Origin: an uncultured Clostridia bacterium
GTDB lineage: Bacteria > Bacillota > Clostridia > TANB77 > CAG-508
Assembly (NCBI GenBank): GCA_934149275.1
Contig: CAKPEG010000010.1
Span: 1-51,355 of the forward strand
Length of the DNA stretch: 51,355 nucleotides
Reading direction: 5' to 3'
In this document: positions 7,377 through 15,797 of the stretch, piece by piece
Layout of the letters: every line of letters begins with the position of its first letter
Numbering within the stretch: position 1 is the stretch's first letter
Position numbers and translations under genes: made by a program
The notes under the pieces: model-generated
What the model was told of the DNA's origin: nothing
Database searches by the model: none
Seen by the model: only the letters and a program-made list of their open reading frames with translations

Positions 7377-7616
7377 ATGAAAAGTAAATTTTTTAATTAC
7401 AAAATTCAATGGTTTTTTAATGATATTTATATTTTTAATATTTATGATAATTTAACAGATTTTATGAATAAAAATAAATTTGATAATTATTTTATTGTTG
7501 GTGGTGATGATCCAATGAAAAAATATATCATTTTTGGAAAATATAAAAAAGAATTTATATTTTTTATATTTATGAAAAATAAATTTAAAAAAATATTGAC
7601 AAATAGGGGGAAGTAA
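7377..7616 (+). CDS. Small Phe/Lys-rich hypothetical protein
   Basis: The 79-aa ORF has a good SD (AGGAGAGAGAAG) before the ATG. The product is very rich in F, I, K and N (starts MKSKFFNYKIQWFFNDIYIF, later FIVGGDDPMKKYIIFGKYKK), partly a consequence of the base composition. There is no clear membrane segment or known motif. The promoter of the candidate RNA at 7631 overlaps its end. The gap 7235-7376 holds nothing recognisable. Confidence 0.35.
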   Translation: MKSKFFNYKIQWFFNDIYIFNIYDNLTDFMNKNKFDNYFIVGGDDPMKKYIIFGKYKKEFIFFIFMKNKFKKILTNRGK

Positions 7617-7624
7617 TATATATT
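7596..7624 (+). promoter_or_regulatory. Consensus sigma-A promoter for a candidate small RNA
   Basis: TTGACA (7596-7601), a 17-base spacer and TATATT (7619-7624). It overlaps the stop codon region of the 79-aa ORF and points into a region that forms several hairpins and ends in a T tract. Confidence 0.65.
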
Positions 7625-7630
7625 TGTGTT

Positions 7631-7766
7631 ATCATTTAAGTTCATATATAACATTGCGCAAAATCAAAGTTTTGTGCAAATAGGAGTAGGAAAAACACAA
7701 AAGAGCCTCTACCAACGTCCACTCCTACATGCATCAAAGCTTTATGCATCTAGTCCTCTTTTTTTA
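7631..7766 (+). ncRNA. Candidate structured small RNA
   Basis: From the predicted start near 7631 there are three compact hairpins: TGCGCAAAA/TTTTGTGCA (7655-7663 with 7670-7678), TAGGAGT/ACTCCTA (7681-7687 with 7721-7727) and ATGCAT/ATGCAT (7729-7734 with 7744-7749). They are followed by CTAGTCCTC and seven T. A conserved-looking promoter precedes it. An ORF covering this span exists but has no SD and an implausible product. I see no tmRNA, 6S or SRP RNA signature. The class is unknown. Confidence 0.45.
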
Positions 7767-8039
7767 TATGTAATATATTATTTGTTACTTATTACTTTTA
7801 TTATTATATACTATACTGATATTTTTACAAGGTCCCAGAATCAATTTTAAAGTCTTTTTATAATTCAGTTTTATAGTTTCATATATTATAGTTTTTTCTA
7901 TTTAAATTTAGATTTTTATTAAAATTTTTTCAAATCAATTATTATTTTATAATTTTTGATTAAAATTCGTCAAATCCTTATTTTCTCTAAATTAGCTGCT
8001 TTTTACGGACAACAAACTATATGGCTTTTTTATAAAAAC

Positions 8040-8059
8040 GGCTTAAAATCGATTCTCGT
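8040..8059 (+). repeat. 20-bp direct repeat, copy 1, in a gene-poor stretch
   Basis: GGCTTAAAATCGATTCTCGT occurs here and identically at 8213-8232. The surrounding 7770-8640 has no supportable gene and is AT-rich and probably decayed. It also contains CGTCAAAATCGTC near 8150. Confidence 0.7.
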
Positions 8060-8212
8060 GCGTCGTTATTTTGGCGTATTTTTAACAATTTTCATATCAG
8101 TACTAATGCCTTTAAAAATCTGCATTTTTTAACTCAAAATAGCTAAACGTCAAAATCGTCAGTATTTTGCGAAATTTCCAAGTAACAAGTTATATTAGCT
8201 TAAAATAAAAAT

Positions 8213-8250
8213 GGCTTAAAATCGATTCTCGTAAGCCGTTTTTTAGAACA
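8213..8250 (+). terminator. 20-bp repeat, copy 2, forming a terminator-like hairpin
   Basis: The repeat copy 8213-8232 begins with GGCTTA, which pairs with TAAGCC (8231-8237 region) and is followed by GTTTTTT. Copy 1 at 8040 has the same 5' arm but a degenerate 3' arm, so only this copy looks functional as a terminator on the + strand. Confidence 0.4.
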
Positions 8251-8648
8251 TTTTTATAAGATCCATATATATAATTTAAAGTCCAAAGTATATGCTTAAT
8301 TTATAAAAATGCTAAATACTAAATTAACAATAAAATTTATTCTAAATAAATTCTATTATTAAATTTTTTAAATACAATTTGCAAATAATTTTAATTTTAA
8401 AGTGCAAACACAAATGTTCGGTTTAAAAAATAATAAAATTTGAAATTTATAAATTCCTAAATTTTATTATTTTTTAAATTATATTAAATAAAAAAATTTA
8501 TTCTTATTAATATCAAATTATCATTTTTTGAAAAATTACAGAGCTTTCTTATAAAATAAATTTCAAAAAAATTGTAAATGCAATTTCAAAATATAACTCT
8601 TCCTCCCTACTCTACCATAATAATCTAAAAATAAAAATTTTTATCAAT

Positions 8649-9597
8649 TCATTCATTATTCAAAAAATTCATTACTAAATCAATAATTACATCTTTTTCT
8701 TTAGGATTTGATTCTGCAATTAATAAAGTAAGAGCTGCTAATGTATTATTGTCAATTACCTGTTTTCCGTTTTTATATAATAGTCCATAAAAATTCAAGA
8801 AATATATAAATAATGTTGCTGCAATTCTTTTATTTCCATCTGTAAATACATGATTTTTCACTATTAAATATAGAAAATTTGCACCTTTTTCTTCAATACT
8901 TTTGTAAATATCTTGTCCGTGCAAAGCTTTGATAAATATTACCTATAATTGAATCTAAGCCTTTATCTCTTTCAATTGCGAAAAGAGAACTTTCTTCATT
9001 AAATCTCAATTTATTAATTATATTTATACATTCTTGATATTCGATTTTTCTTGTATCAACATTACCTTGAATTTTCTTTAATGTTCTATGATCGTAATCA
9101 TCCAACAAATCTAATGCTTTTGAATATTCTCCAATTACTTTTAATATTTCTTTTGCATCATTTCCTTCTAATCGTTCATCAATTCGATTAGCAATATCTA
9201 TAAGCTTTATTGTTTTTTCTAAGTACTCTAATCTTTTTTGATTTACAGCATAACCTTTTAGCATATAATCTTTTAATACACTAGTAGCCCATTTTCTAAA
9301 TAAAATACCATTTTGTGATTTTACACGATACCCAACAGAAATTATCATATCTAGATTATAATAATTAGTTGGTTTATCAGCAAATTCGGAATTTCCGAAT
9401 TTAGTCATAGTTTCTTTCTCTATTAATTCACCTTCTTTATATATATTTTTAATATGCTCATTAATAGTAGATTTTGCCTTTCCAAACAAATTCGACATTT
9501 GTTCTTGTGTAAGCCACACCGTTTCATCTTTTAAGTTTACTTCTAATTTTACTCCTTGATTTTCAAATAAAATAATTTCATTTCTTTTTTCATCCAT
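8649..9597 (-). pseudogene. RhuM-family protein with C-terminal Fic/Doc domain, split by a frameshift
   Basis: The first part (9597 down to 8893) encodes a RhuM-type N-terminus: ETVWLTQEQMSNLFGKAKST, a helix-turn-helix-like DNA-binding start, then the conserved NYYNLDMIISVGYRV and FRKWATSVLKDYML. It runs into an aberrant tail after IYQSF. The second frame (from 8924) restores the expected continuation GQDIYKSIEEKGANFLYLIV and the Doc/Fic active-site motif HVFTDGNKR. Removing one T in the TTT at 8923-8925 (minus strand) joins both into one protein of about 315 residues, the usual size. The catalytic His is intact. SD AAAGGATG precedes the start. This could be a pseudogene, a sequencing error or a recoded gene; there is no slippery heptamer. 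Confidence 0.8.
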
Positions 9598-9624
9598 AAA
9601 AACACATCCTTTACCAAAAATTTA

Positions 9625-9704
9625 GTTCTTAGTACGTTTATTGGTATATATAAATTTTATCTTTTAATATGTTTGAACTAGTGTATATATTTTACACTAA
9701 GAAC
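9625..9704. promoter_or_regulatory. Inverted repeat upstream of the RhuM/Fic gene
   Basis: GTTCTTAGT (9625-9633) and ACTAAGAAC (9696-9704) are perfect complements 62 bases apart, flanking the AT-rich promoter region of the RhuM/Fic gene. The spacing suits two operator half-sites for a DNA-looping autoregulator rather than an RNA hairpin. Confidence 0.4.
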
Positions 9705-9756
9705 AAATGTTTGTCTATATGCTTTTAGAAAAATATCTATAATTCTTCTTTTTATA

Positions 9757-9796
9757 AAAACATACAGGATGCTTAAAAAAATTAGCATACTGTATT
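9757..9796 (-). terminator. Terminator after the 569-aa membrane protein gene
   Basis: On the minus strand ATACAG-x-ATGCT type arms (9762-9773 with 9784-9795) pair and are followed by a T-rich tract (plus-strand TAAAAACA at 9754-9761). Confidence 0.65.
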
Positions 9797-9823
9797 TCTT
9801 CATTATTTATACTAATAGTTAAA

Positions 9824-11533
9824 CTATTTATTAACAATATTTTTGCTTTTTACTCTTTTAAAAATGTACCAAACTACGACGTAACAAGCAATTCCAATCA
9901 ACGTCACAATTGAAACTATATTTGCAATTCTCATTGCTATAGTTCCTTTATATTTTAATATCAAAGTTCCATTTGAATTAATCTTAGTCTCCAAAAATCC
10001 TTTGTCATTCATATATAACTCTAACTTTTCTTTATTTCCGTTTTCCTCTAAGATTGCTTCATAACCCAAATAATAAATTCTAGGCAATTCAATAGTTGTT
10101 TCACCTTGGCAGTCTTTTATTTCAGCTTTCAAAGATGGAACATTGTTCTCTTGAAGAGAAATCGTTGCATATCCGTCTTTTACTAAAACGTCTTCATTTC
10201 TTGAATCATAATAATCTAAATTATTTTGAGTATTCGTTGGCAAATATTCTCTCTGCCAACCAGTTCCATATGATGATATATCAATATCTTCTAATTTTCT
10301 CTCAACTAAAATATCAAAATCATAAGCTTTATATACAGTAAGTCCATTAAATAAAAGTATTGTAATTAGTGAGATTACACGTATTTTTTTACTTTCAATA
10401 TCTTTAAATACAGAACCTGCTAAAATGCTTAATAAAAATAATAAAATAGCTTCTAATCTCCAAGCAAACTGAATCATTATAAGTATTTTAGGGAAAATAA
10501 CCCAAGGGCATATTTTGGACATCAAAAAAGTACATATTATAGTTGCAATCAATATAAATTTAAAAAAGTTTTTTTGATCATTTTCTACAAATATTTTCTT
10601 ATTCATTATAATAGCAAGAACTGCTAATGCAAATCCTAATAAATTCAAATAATATGTTATATCTGAATATGCAACACAAGGTTCTTGAATAAAGAAATCT
10701 CTAAGCCTTAGTGTAGATCCAGCTACAGAACCCTTATTAGCCATCCCTTCATCAGCAAAAACAGTATATATATTCAAAGATTTATGTTGTAACATAGGAA
10801 TTGTAAATGTTGCAGTTAATAATAAAATAAGTATAGAGGACGTTATTAAAGCTCTTAAATTTGATTTATCAAACACATTTTTAATATTCAATAATAAATA
10901 TATAAAAACAAATAGTGTAAAGTAAACTGCCAACACCAAATGTGAGTTCATTATTCCAACATAGCCTAATATAAACCACAAATAAAAATATTTTTTATCT
11001 CCATGGAATAGTTCATACAAGCCTAGTAATATCATTGGCATAAAAATAAATATAAAAGATTCTGCAACTGCATCTCTCACAAATACTTCTGTTATCATAT
11101 ATGGAAATGATAAATAAAATATCGCTGATATAAGCGCAGAAAACTTGCTTTTAAACACTTTATTTACTAGCTTATACATCATAACAGCAGATAAGAAAAA
11201 TACAATAAAATGGATTATTTTTAATCCCCATATTACCTTTCCATTAAGAATCAATGTAACTAAAGCTGTAGAAAAATGTGCTAATCTTGGATAAAAAACT
11301 CTTGTCGCATATCCAAAATTATGAGCTATAATCGGTAACACATTAGATATTGTTCCTTGCTTCATTCCAGTATATATAGAAAATATATTACTAATATGGA
11401 AATTTGAATCATTTCCATCTATATATCTGTTTGAAAATATGTAAGGAATCATTATCAAAAAAGTTACACAAAATAATATTACATATGGGTTTGATATTAC
11501 ATTATTATATATACTTTTCGCTATTTTTTTCAT
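9824..11533 (-). CDS. Polytopic membrane protein of the PTPS-related / GT-C-like type
   Basis: The 569-aa protein has about eleven hydrophobic segments over residues 15-390 and one more near 535-555, with an extracytoplasmic beta-rich domain between about 395 and 530. An early loop carries YIDGNDSNFHISNIFSIYTG, with Asp residues placed like the catalytic loop of GT-C glycosyltransferases, followed by FYPRLAHFSTALV. This layout is seen in proteins annotated as 6-pyruvoyl-tetrahydropterin synthase-related membrane proteins or YfhO-like. A role in transferring sugars from a lipid carrier to surface polymers is inferred from the fold class. SD GAAGGAG precedes the ATG. It is monocistronic with its own terminator. 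Confidence 0.7.
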   Translation of the reverse strand: MKKIAKSIYNNVISNPYVILFCVTFLIMIPYIFSNRYIDGNDSNFHISNIFSIYTGMKQGTISNVLPIIAHNFGYATRVFYPRLAHFSTALVTLILNGKVIWGLKIIHFIVFFLSAVMMYKLVNKVFKSKFSALISAIFYLSFPYMITEVFVRDAVAESFIFIFMPMILLGLYELFHGDKKYFYLWFILGYVGIMNSHLVLAVYFTLFVFIYLLLNIKNVFDKSNLRALITSSILILLLTATFTIPMLQHKSLNIYTVFADEGMANKGSVAGSTLRLRDFFIQEPCVAYSDITYYLNLLGFALAVLAIIMNKKIFVENDQKNFFKFILIATIICTFLMSKICPWVIFPKILIMIQFAWRLEAILLFLLSILAGSVFKDIESKKIRVISLITILLFNGLTVYKAYDFDILVERKLEDIDISSYGTGWQREYLPTNTQNNLDYYDSRNEDVLVKDGYATISLQENNVPSLKAEIKDCQGETTIELPRIYYLGYEAILEENGNKEKLELYMNDKGFLETKINSNGTLILKYKGTIAMRIANIVSIVTLIGIACYVVVWYIFKRVKSKNIVNK

Positions 11534-11545
11534 TTTAAGCTCCTT

Positions 11546-11661
11546 CTATAGTACTTTTTCTAATTCTATTCGTAGTTCATTTATATTATTGTTTTCATGA
11601 TCTAAAACAAATCCAGTCATACCAAGTTCCTCACCAGTTTCAGCATTTCGTTCCTGTAATA
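11546..11661 (-). pseudogene. Possible short gene fragment between cobB and the membrane protein gene
   Basis: On the minus strand one frame stays open from the cobB stop to TAG at 11546-11548 and would encode QERNAETGEELGMTGFVLDH and then a helical tail ELRIELEKVL. The composition is protein-like, unlike typical spacer. No start codon with SD is present; an ATG giving 24 residues exists. It may be the end of a deleted gene. Evidence is weak. Confidence 0.25.
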
Positions 11662-12393
11662 TTAAGATTCATTAACATCAATTCTGCTAAAAACTGAACC
11701 CAATTTCTCATTAATAACTAAATCCGCCAAACTATCATAAATCGTTTTATCTTTATTAATTAAAACCAAATGTTTGCCATGAAAATAATTAATTAAACTG
11801 CTTGCAGGCTGAACTGTTAATGAAGTTCCTGCAACTATTAATAAATCAGCATTTTGAATATTATATATTGAATTATATAATATTCCATCATCTAATCCTT
11901 CTTCATACAATACAACGTCTGGCTTAATAATTCCTCCACACTCGCACATAGGAACTCCGTTAGAATTAAATACATATTTTGCATCATAAAATTTATTACA
12001 TTTCATACAGTAATTTCTCAAAACACTGCCATGCAATTCCAGAACATTTTTTGAACCAGCCTTCTGATGCAAACCATCAATATTCTGAGTAACAACAGCT
12101 TTCAATTTTCCTATCTTTTCAAGTTCTGCAAGTTTTATATGAGTAATGTTAGGTTCATATTTTAAAGAATTCATTTTATCTTTATAAAACTTATAGAACT
12201 CTTCTGTATTATTCATAAAAAAAGTATGACTTAATATTTCTTCAGGTGGATAATCATATTTTTGATTATATAATCCATCTTTGCTTCTAAAATCAGGAAT
12301 CCCGCTTTCTGTTGAAACCCCAGCGCCACCAAAGAAAACTATGTTATTACATTCAGATATATATTTTCTTAAAATTTCAATTTTATCTTCCAT
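11662..12393 (-). CDS. cobB: NAD-dependent protein deacylase, canonical sirtuin
   Basis: The 243-aa protein has all Sir2 signatures: GGAGVSTESGIPDFRS (residues 22-37), TQNIDGLH (about 103-110), the catalytic His in LELHGSV and a zinc site built from CMKC and CECGG. PDVVLYEEGL and TSLTVQPASSL complete the NAD pocket. It removes acetyl or acyl groups from lysines using NAD and acts in the cytosol. It differs from the SirTM at 3261, which lacks the catalytic His, so the window holds two functionally distinct sirtuins. SD GGAG precedes the ATG. It appears to be a single gene. Confidence 0.93.
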   Translation of the reverse strand: MEDKIEILRKYISECNNIVFFGGAGVSTESGIPDFRSKDGLYNQKYDYPPEEILSHTFFMNNTEEFYKFYKDKMNSLKYEPNITHIKLAELEKIGKLKAVVTQNIDGLHQKAGSKNVLELHGSVLRNYCMKCNKFYDAKYVFNSNGVPMCECGGIIKPDVVLYEEGLDDGILYNSIYNIQNADLLIVAGTSLTVQPASSLINYFHGKHLVLINKDKTIYDSLADLVINEKLGSVFSRIDVNES

Positions 12394-12526
12394 ATTTTAA
12401 TTTCTCCATTCAAATTCAAATCTATTATATTATTTAAATTATCTAAAAGCAACATTATAATATTCGTAATTCAAAAAGGGAAAAATATCTATTACGTTGT
12501 TTGATATATACTATTTTAAATATAAA

Positions 12527-12562
12527 TGACTAATGGGAAAACACATTGTGTGCTTCCCCATT
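12527..12562 (-). terminator. Terminator after the 89-aa gene
   Basis: AATGGGGAA and TTTTCCCATT with inner ACAC/GTGT form a long stem on the minus strand just after the stop codon at 12567. The T tract is short. Confidence 0.6.
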
Positions 12563-12566
12563 ATCA

Positions 12567-12836
12567 TTATTTTTTGTCCATAAGTTCTCGATATGCCTTT
12601 TCGCCAGCCTCACGTTCTTCCTGAGTAACCGCTGTCCAGAAGTCCTGAAACAACCAGAAGAAACGATCAAGCTCAGGTGTATTATCAAAAATAAGTTTAT
12701 CGCAGTTTGGATATAATTTCATCCATTGTTCTATATATGCCTTATCATCTGAAAACTTTACCCGCAAGTCAACTTTCAGGCCTGACATATACTCCGTCTC
12801 AACCTTTACCATACCAAGATACTTTTTCATTTCCAT
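12567..12836 (-). CDS. 89-aa hypothetical protein of atypical base composition
   Basis: The start ATG follows a strong SD (AAGGAGG). The acidic product begins MEMKKYLGMVKVETEYMSGL and includes YIEQWMKLYPNCDKLIFDNT and FFWLFQDFWTAVTQEEREAG. Trp and Phe are frequent for a short protein, and it probably folds as one small alpha/beta domain. Codons are visibly less AT-rich than in cobB and rho on either side, which suggests transfer. It has its own promoter with a palindrome and its own terminator. The family is unknown to me. Confidence 0.6.
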   Translation of the reverse strand: MEMKKYLGMVKVETEYMSGLKVDLRVKFSDDKAYIEQWMKLYPNCDKLIFDNTPELDRFFWLFQDFWTAVTQEEREAGEKAYRELMDKK

Positions 12837-12854
12837 TTTGTAACCTCCTTAATA

Positions 12855-12882
12855 ATTATACAAGACAGTTAACTGTTACAAA
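12855..12882 (-). promoter_or_regulatory. Promoter of the 89-aa gene with 12-bp palindrome
   Basis: On the minus strand the -10 TATAAT lies at 12855-12860. A perfect palindrome ACAGTTAACTGT at 12865-12876 sits where a bound repressor would block polymerase between -35 and -10. The -35 is poor (TTGTAA, short spacer), consistent with a regulated promoter. Confidence 0.45.
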
Positions 12883-13026
12883 AAACATATTCAAATTTTA
12901 TCACAAATTTACATAAAAGGCAACTTGCATTCCTAAGCCTAATCTCTATTATATCTTTCACCAATAACTTTACCAGTATACATGTCCACATAGTCTATAA
13001 CTTAGCCAATATTATACTACTTAATT

Positions 13027-14337
13027 CTACTTCAACATCAGATTAATTTTCTGAATAAACTCAGAATTTGATTTTGTTTCGGCAATTAATGCCATAACTT
13101 TCTCTGTCATTTCCATTGTATTCATTCTAGACATTGATTTCCTTAAAGCCATAACTGTTAAATATTCTTCTGTTGATAGTAATAAATCCTCACGTCTTGT
13201 TCCAGATTTATTTATATCAATAGCAGGGAAAATTCTTCTTTCTGATAAATTTCTATCTAGATGCACTTCCATATTACCAGTACCTTTAAATTCTTCGAAA
13301 ATGACATCATCCATTCTGCTTCCTGTTTCTACAAGAGCTGTTGCTAAGATTGTTAAGCTTCCTGCATTTTCTGTATTTCTAGCAGCTCCGAAAAAACGTT
13401 TAGGTTTATGCAATGCTGCTGGATCAAATCCTCCTGATAACGTTCTTCCTGATGATGGAATTGTAAGATTGTATGCACGTGCCAATCTTGTTATACTATC
13501 TAATAAAATAACAACATCTTTCTTCTGTTCTGTAAGTCTCTTCGCTCTTTCTAAAACCATTTCAGCAACTTTTATATGATGTTCTGGTAATTCATCAAAT
13601 GTTGAATAAATAACATCACCTTTTATTGAGCGTTTCATATCTGTTACTTCTTCTGGTCTTTCGTCAATAAGAAGAACAATTAATTCAACTTCTGGATTAT
13701 TTTTAGCAATGCTATTAGCAATTTGCTTTAGTATTGTAGTTTTACCAGCTTTAGGTGGTGCAACAATCATACCTCTTTGACCTTTACCAATAGGTGAAAG
13801 CAAGTCCATAATTCTCATAGTATAATCTGTTGCTCCAGTTTCTAATTTTAATCTCTTATTTGGATAAATTGGAATTAAATCATCAAAGCGTTTTCTTCTC
13901 ATTGCATTTTCAGGATGCTCTCCATTAACTTCACCAACATAAATAAGTGCTGGAAATCTTTCGCCTTCTTTTGGATTTCTCATAACTCCTTTTATTCTAT
14001 CACCAGTATCTAAGTGAAAACGTCTAATTTGAACAGGTGAAACATATACGTCTTTACTTGTAGACAAATAATTATCACCTCTTAAGAAACCATATCCATC
14101 TGGCATCACTTCCAATATTCCTTCTGCAATTTCATCATTCTCATTGTTTGGTTTATAAGATCCTTCATTTTCTTTATTAGCAATTGGTTTAGCTTGTACT
14201 TCATCATTTTTCTCATCGCCAATTACTTCCTTTAATGCGTCAATTAATTCTTGTTTTTTCATTTTAGAAACATTTTTTAATTCTTTTTCTTTTGCCATTT
14301 CACGTAATTCTAATAATGACATATCTTCATAATTCAT
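13027..14337 (-). CDS. rho: Transcription termination factor Rho
   Basis: The 436-aa protein has the N-terminal SAP-like helices (MSLLELREMAKEKELKNVSK), a short acidic/Asn-rich linker (about 40-70) and the cold-shock RNA-binding fold (GILEVMPDGYGFLRG, 73-87). The RecA-type motor carries Walker A APPKAGKTT (193-201), Walker B VVILLDSITRLARAY and the Q/R-loop regions. Rho is a hexameric RNA-dependent ATPase that ends transcription of untranslated RNA. The gene follows the yabP-yabQ-divIC cluster on the same strand but behind a terminator, so it may have its own promoter. The start has GGGGG as SD. Confidence 0.97.
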   Translation of the reverse strand: MNYEDMSLLELREMAKEKELKNVSKMKKQELIDALKEVIGDEKNDEVQAKPIANKENEGSYKPNNENDEIAEGILEVMPDGYGFLRGDNYLSTSKDVYVSPVQIRRFHLDTGDRIKGVMRNPKEGERFPALIYVGEVNGEHPENAMRRKRFDDLIPIYPNKRLKLETGATDYTMRIMDLLSPIGKGQRGMIVAPPKAGKTTILKQIANSIAKNNPEVELIVLLIDERPEEVTDMKRSIKGDVIYSTFDELPEHHIKVAEMVLERAKRLTEQKKDVVILLDSITRLARAYNLTIPSSGRTLSGGFDPAALHKPKRFFGAARNTENAGSLTILATALVETGSRMDDVIFEEFKGTGNMEVHLDRNLSERRIFPAIDINKSGTRREDLLLSTEEYLTVMALRKSMSRMNTMEMTEKVMALIAETKSNSEFIQKINLMLK

Positions 14338-14404
14338 AAAAAGCCCCCTATTAAATTATATATTTTTTTGGATTTTTTTATCAAGGATAAAATTATTAAA
14401 AGAA

Positions 14405-14445
14405 AAAATAAAGCAACTAGACAGAAAGTGTAGTTACTTTATTTT
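14405..14445 (-). terminator. Terminator overlapping the divIC stop codon
   Basis: On the minus strand AAAATAAAG-x-AACTA pairs with TAGTT-x-CTTTATTTT, followed by TTTCTTT. The divIC stop (14439-14441) is inside the 5' arm. It separates the yab cluster from rho. Confidence 0.75.
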
Positions 14446-14726
14446 GTACCGACATCAATATATACACGTTCATTAGGTAAATACATTCCAAGCTTATCAC
14501 GTGCTAATTCTTCTATGTATTCAGGCGAATTAATATTCTCTTTAAGAGCTTTAAGTGATTCTTGATATTGCTGAGCTTCATCAGTTTTCTCACTATAATA
14601 AGCCTGTGATTGTTTGTATGCATTCAATTTAGTCTGTTGATTAATTAATACAGAAACAAAATATATACAAAAAATAATAACCAATACTTTAATATATAAA
14701 TTTTTTATACTTAAAAATTTCTTCAT
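14439..14726 (-). CDS. divIC: Septum formation initiator (DivIC/FtsB-like)
   Basis: The start is set at the internal ATG 14726 (MKKFLSIKNLYIKVLVIIFC) because GGAG lies 7 bases before it; a longer frame from 14744 would place that SD inside the gene. The 95-aa bitopic protein has one membrane helix (about 12-30), a coiled coil (35-70, LNAYKQSQAYYSEKTDEAQQ) and the conserved C-terminal motif YIEELARDKLGM followed by ERVY. DivIC partners with FtsL and DivIB in the divisome. Its position after yabP and yabQ is the same as in Bacillus, which supports the name. Confidence 0.88.
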   Translation of the reverse strand: MKKFLSIKNLYIKVLVIIFCIYFVSVLINQQTKLNAYKQSQAYYSEKTDEAQQYQESLKALKENINSPEYIEELARDKLGMYLPNERVYIDVGTK

Positions 14727-14772
14727 CAGTGTTCTCCAATACATTTGTTTAAAGTATATTCATACATTTATA

Positions 14773-15240
14773 TTATTCTACAAAAGATTTGTATTTCCTT
14801 CTTTTTTTATTATTTTTATCTAGAAATAAGTCGATTTTTACTTTTTTAAAAAACTTTATAAGTATTTTTATTAATTTTATAACTAGATTTATCAATATTT
14901 TTGTCGCTTTTTGTAAAGGAATTATTAAAATTTTATTAAATACATTAAAAATTTTTAATCCAATTTTCATTACATATTTGCTTATAACAGCAATATATAA
15001 AAAGATACCTGCTATTAATCCTAAAAACAAATATGCGCGTATTTTTCCTTCATTTAAAACAAATATACCAAGCAATATAAGTATTCCAGATGTAATCCAA
15101 AATATAATATCTTCAATTATAGTTACAACATCAGGAGTTTTGTAAGAACGGCGCAAAATTCTAAAAAAATCAAATAAAAAACCAATAATTAGACCAATCA
15201 AAACAAAAGATAAAAAAACATTAAACTCATTATTCATCAT
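14773..15240 (-). CDS. yabQ: Spore cortex biosynthesis protein YabQ
   Basis: The 155-aa membrane protein has four hydrophobic segments in the first 110 residues (FLSFVLIGLIIGFLFDFFRI, then IIEDIIFWITSGILILLGIF) and a strongly basic C-terminus (KKVKIDLFLDKNNKKRRKYK). The FDFFR motif after the first helix is typical of YabQ. It is needed for cortex formation and resides in the outer forespore membrane in Bacillus. The start overlaps the yabP stop by 4 bases (ATGA), indicating translational coupling. Confidence 0.88.
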   Translation of the reverse strand: MMNNEFNVFLSFVLIGLIIGFLFDFFRILRRSYKTPDVVTIIEDIIFWITSGILILLGIFVLNEGKIRAYLFLGLIAGIFLYIAVISKYVMKIGLKIFNVFNKILIIPLQKATKILINLVIKLIKILIKFFKKVKIDLFLDKNNKKRRKYKSFVE

Positions 15241-15521
15241 TTAAAAATCTTACTCATTAATCCTTGTTTAGGAGATAGATCTTTGTCAGAATATTCAATT
15301 GCTCTAATTGTCCCTTCAACAATAACATCACCAGTTTCTACAGAAATTTTGTTCACTCTTAAATCAGCACCTTTTATGTTTAGTAATCCTAATTCAGATT
15401 CTACAATTACTATTTCATCATCAAAACTCAAAACATCTTTTATTCCTGTTAGTGTTAATTTCTTTCTGTTTTCTAATATAACATTTTGCATTATATTAGT
15501 TTGCACCTCATCAAATTGCAT
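15237..15521 (-). CDS. yabP: Sporulation protein YabP
   Basis: The 94-aa protein carries NRKKLTLTGIKDVLSFDDEI and the end GTIRAIEYSDKDLSPKQGLM, both characteristic of the YabP/YqfC family of small beta-rich sporulation proteins. SD GGGAGGTG precedes the ATG. It heads the yabP-yabQ-divIC cluster. A mother-cell sigma-E-like -10 (CATATAAT, minus strand, 15560-15567) lies about 40 bases upstream, but I could not find a convincing -35 at the right distance. Confidence 0.9.
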   Translation of the reverse strand: MQFDEVQTNIMQNVILENRKKLTLTGIKDVLSFDDEIVIVESELGLLNIKGADLRVNKISVETGDVIVEGTIRAIEYSDKDLSPKQGLMSKIFK

Positions 15522-15588
15522 TATAAAACACCTCCCACTCCCCTTTTCCTATCTAAAATATTATATGCTTAAATAATAAATATAGAAC

Positions 15589-15620
15589 CAAAAAAGCGGA
15601 AAACTTAATAGTTTCCCGCT
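15589..15620 (-). terminator. Terminator after aspartokinase
   Basis: On the minus strand AGCGGGAAAC pairs with GTTTTCCGCT and is followed by six T (plus-strand CCAAAAAAG at 15588-15596). It lies between lysC and yabP. Confidence 0.85.
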
Positions 15621-15663
15621 AATTTTAACAATATCTACCTACAACTTAACTGTGATTCATTAT

Positions 15664-15697
15664 AAAGTTCATAATAGTAAAGTTTTCTATGAACTTT
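15664..15697. other. 10-bp perfect hairpin in the yabP-lysC gap
   Basis: AAAGTTCATA and TATGAACTTT are perfect complements with a 14-base loop. A second hairpin, ATAAACG-CATT-CGTTTAT (15765-15782), lies just after the lysC stop. Neither has a clear T tract. They may protect the lysC 3' end before the terminator at 15589. Confidence 0.5.
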
Positions 15698-15797
15698 CTA
15701 TTAGCAATGCGTAGAAATTCAAAAGCTTCATGTACGAGCAAAGATATAAATTTAAAAAGTTATAATAAACGCATTCGTTTATGCTTGATTTTACTTT

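Noticed and set aside
7626..7850. 74-aa ORF over the candidate small RNA
   Set aside because: No SD, odd composition, starts inside the promoter-proximal region, and the underlying DNA forms three hairpins ending in a T tract.
7900..8640. CRISPR-like array from the 20-bp repeats at 8040 and 8213
   Set aside because: Only two copies, spaced 153 bases apart, with no regular spacers or cas genes; one copy is part of a terminator-like hairpin.
14789..15576. Plus-strand ORFs opposite yabP and yabQ
   Set aside because: Shadow frames; the minus-strand products match sporulation families with overlapping starts and SDs.
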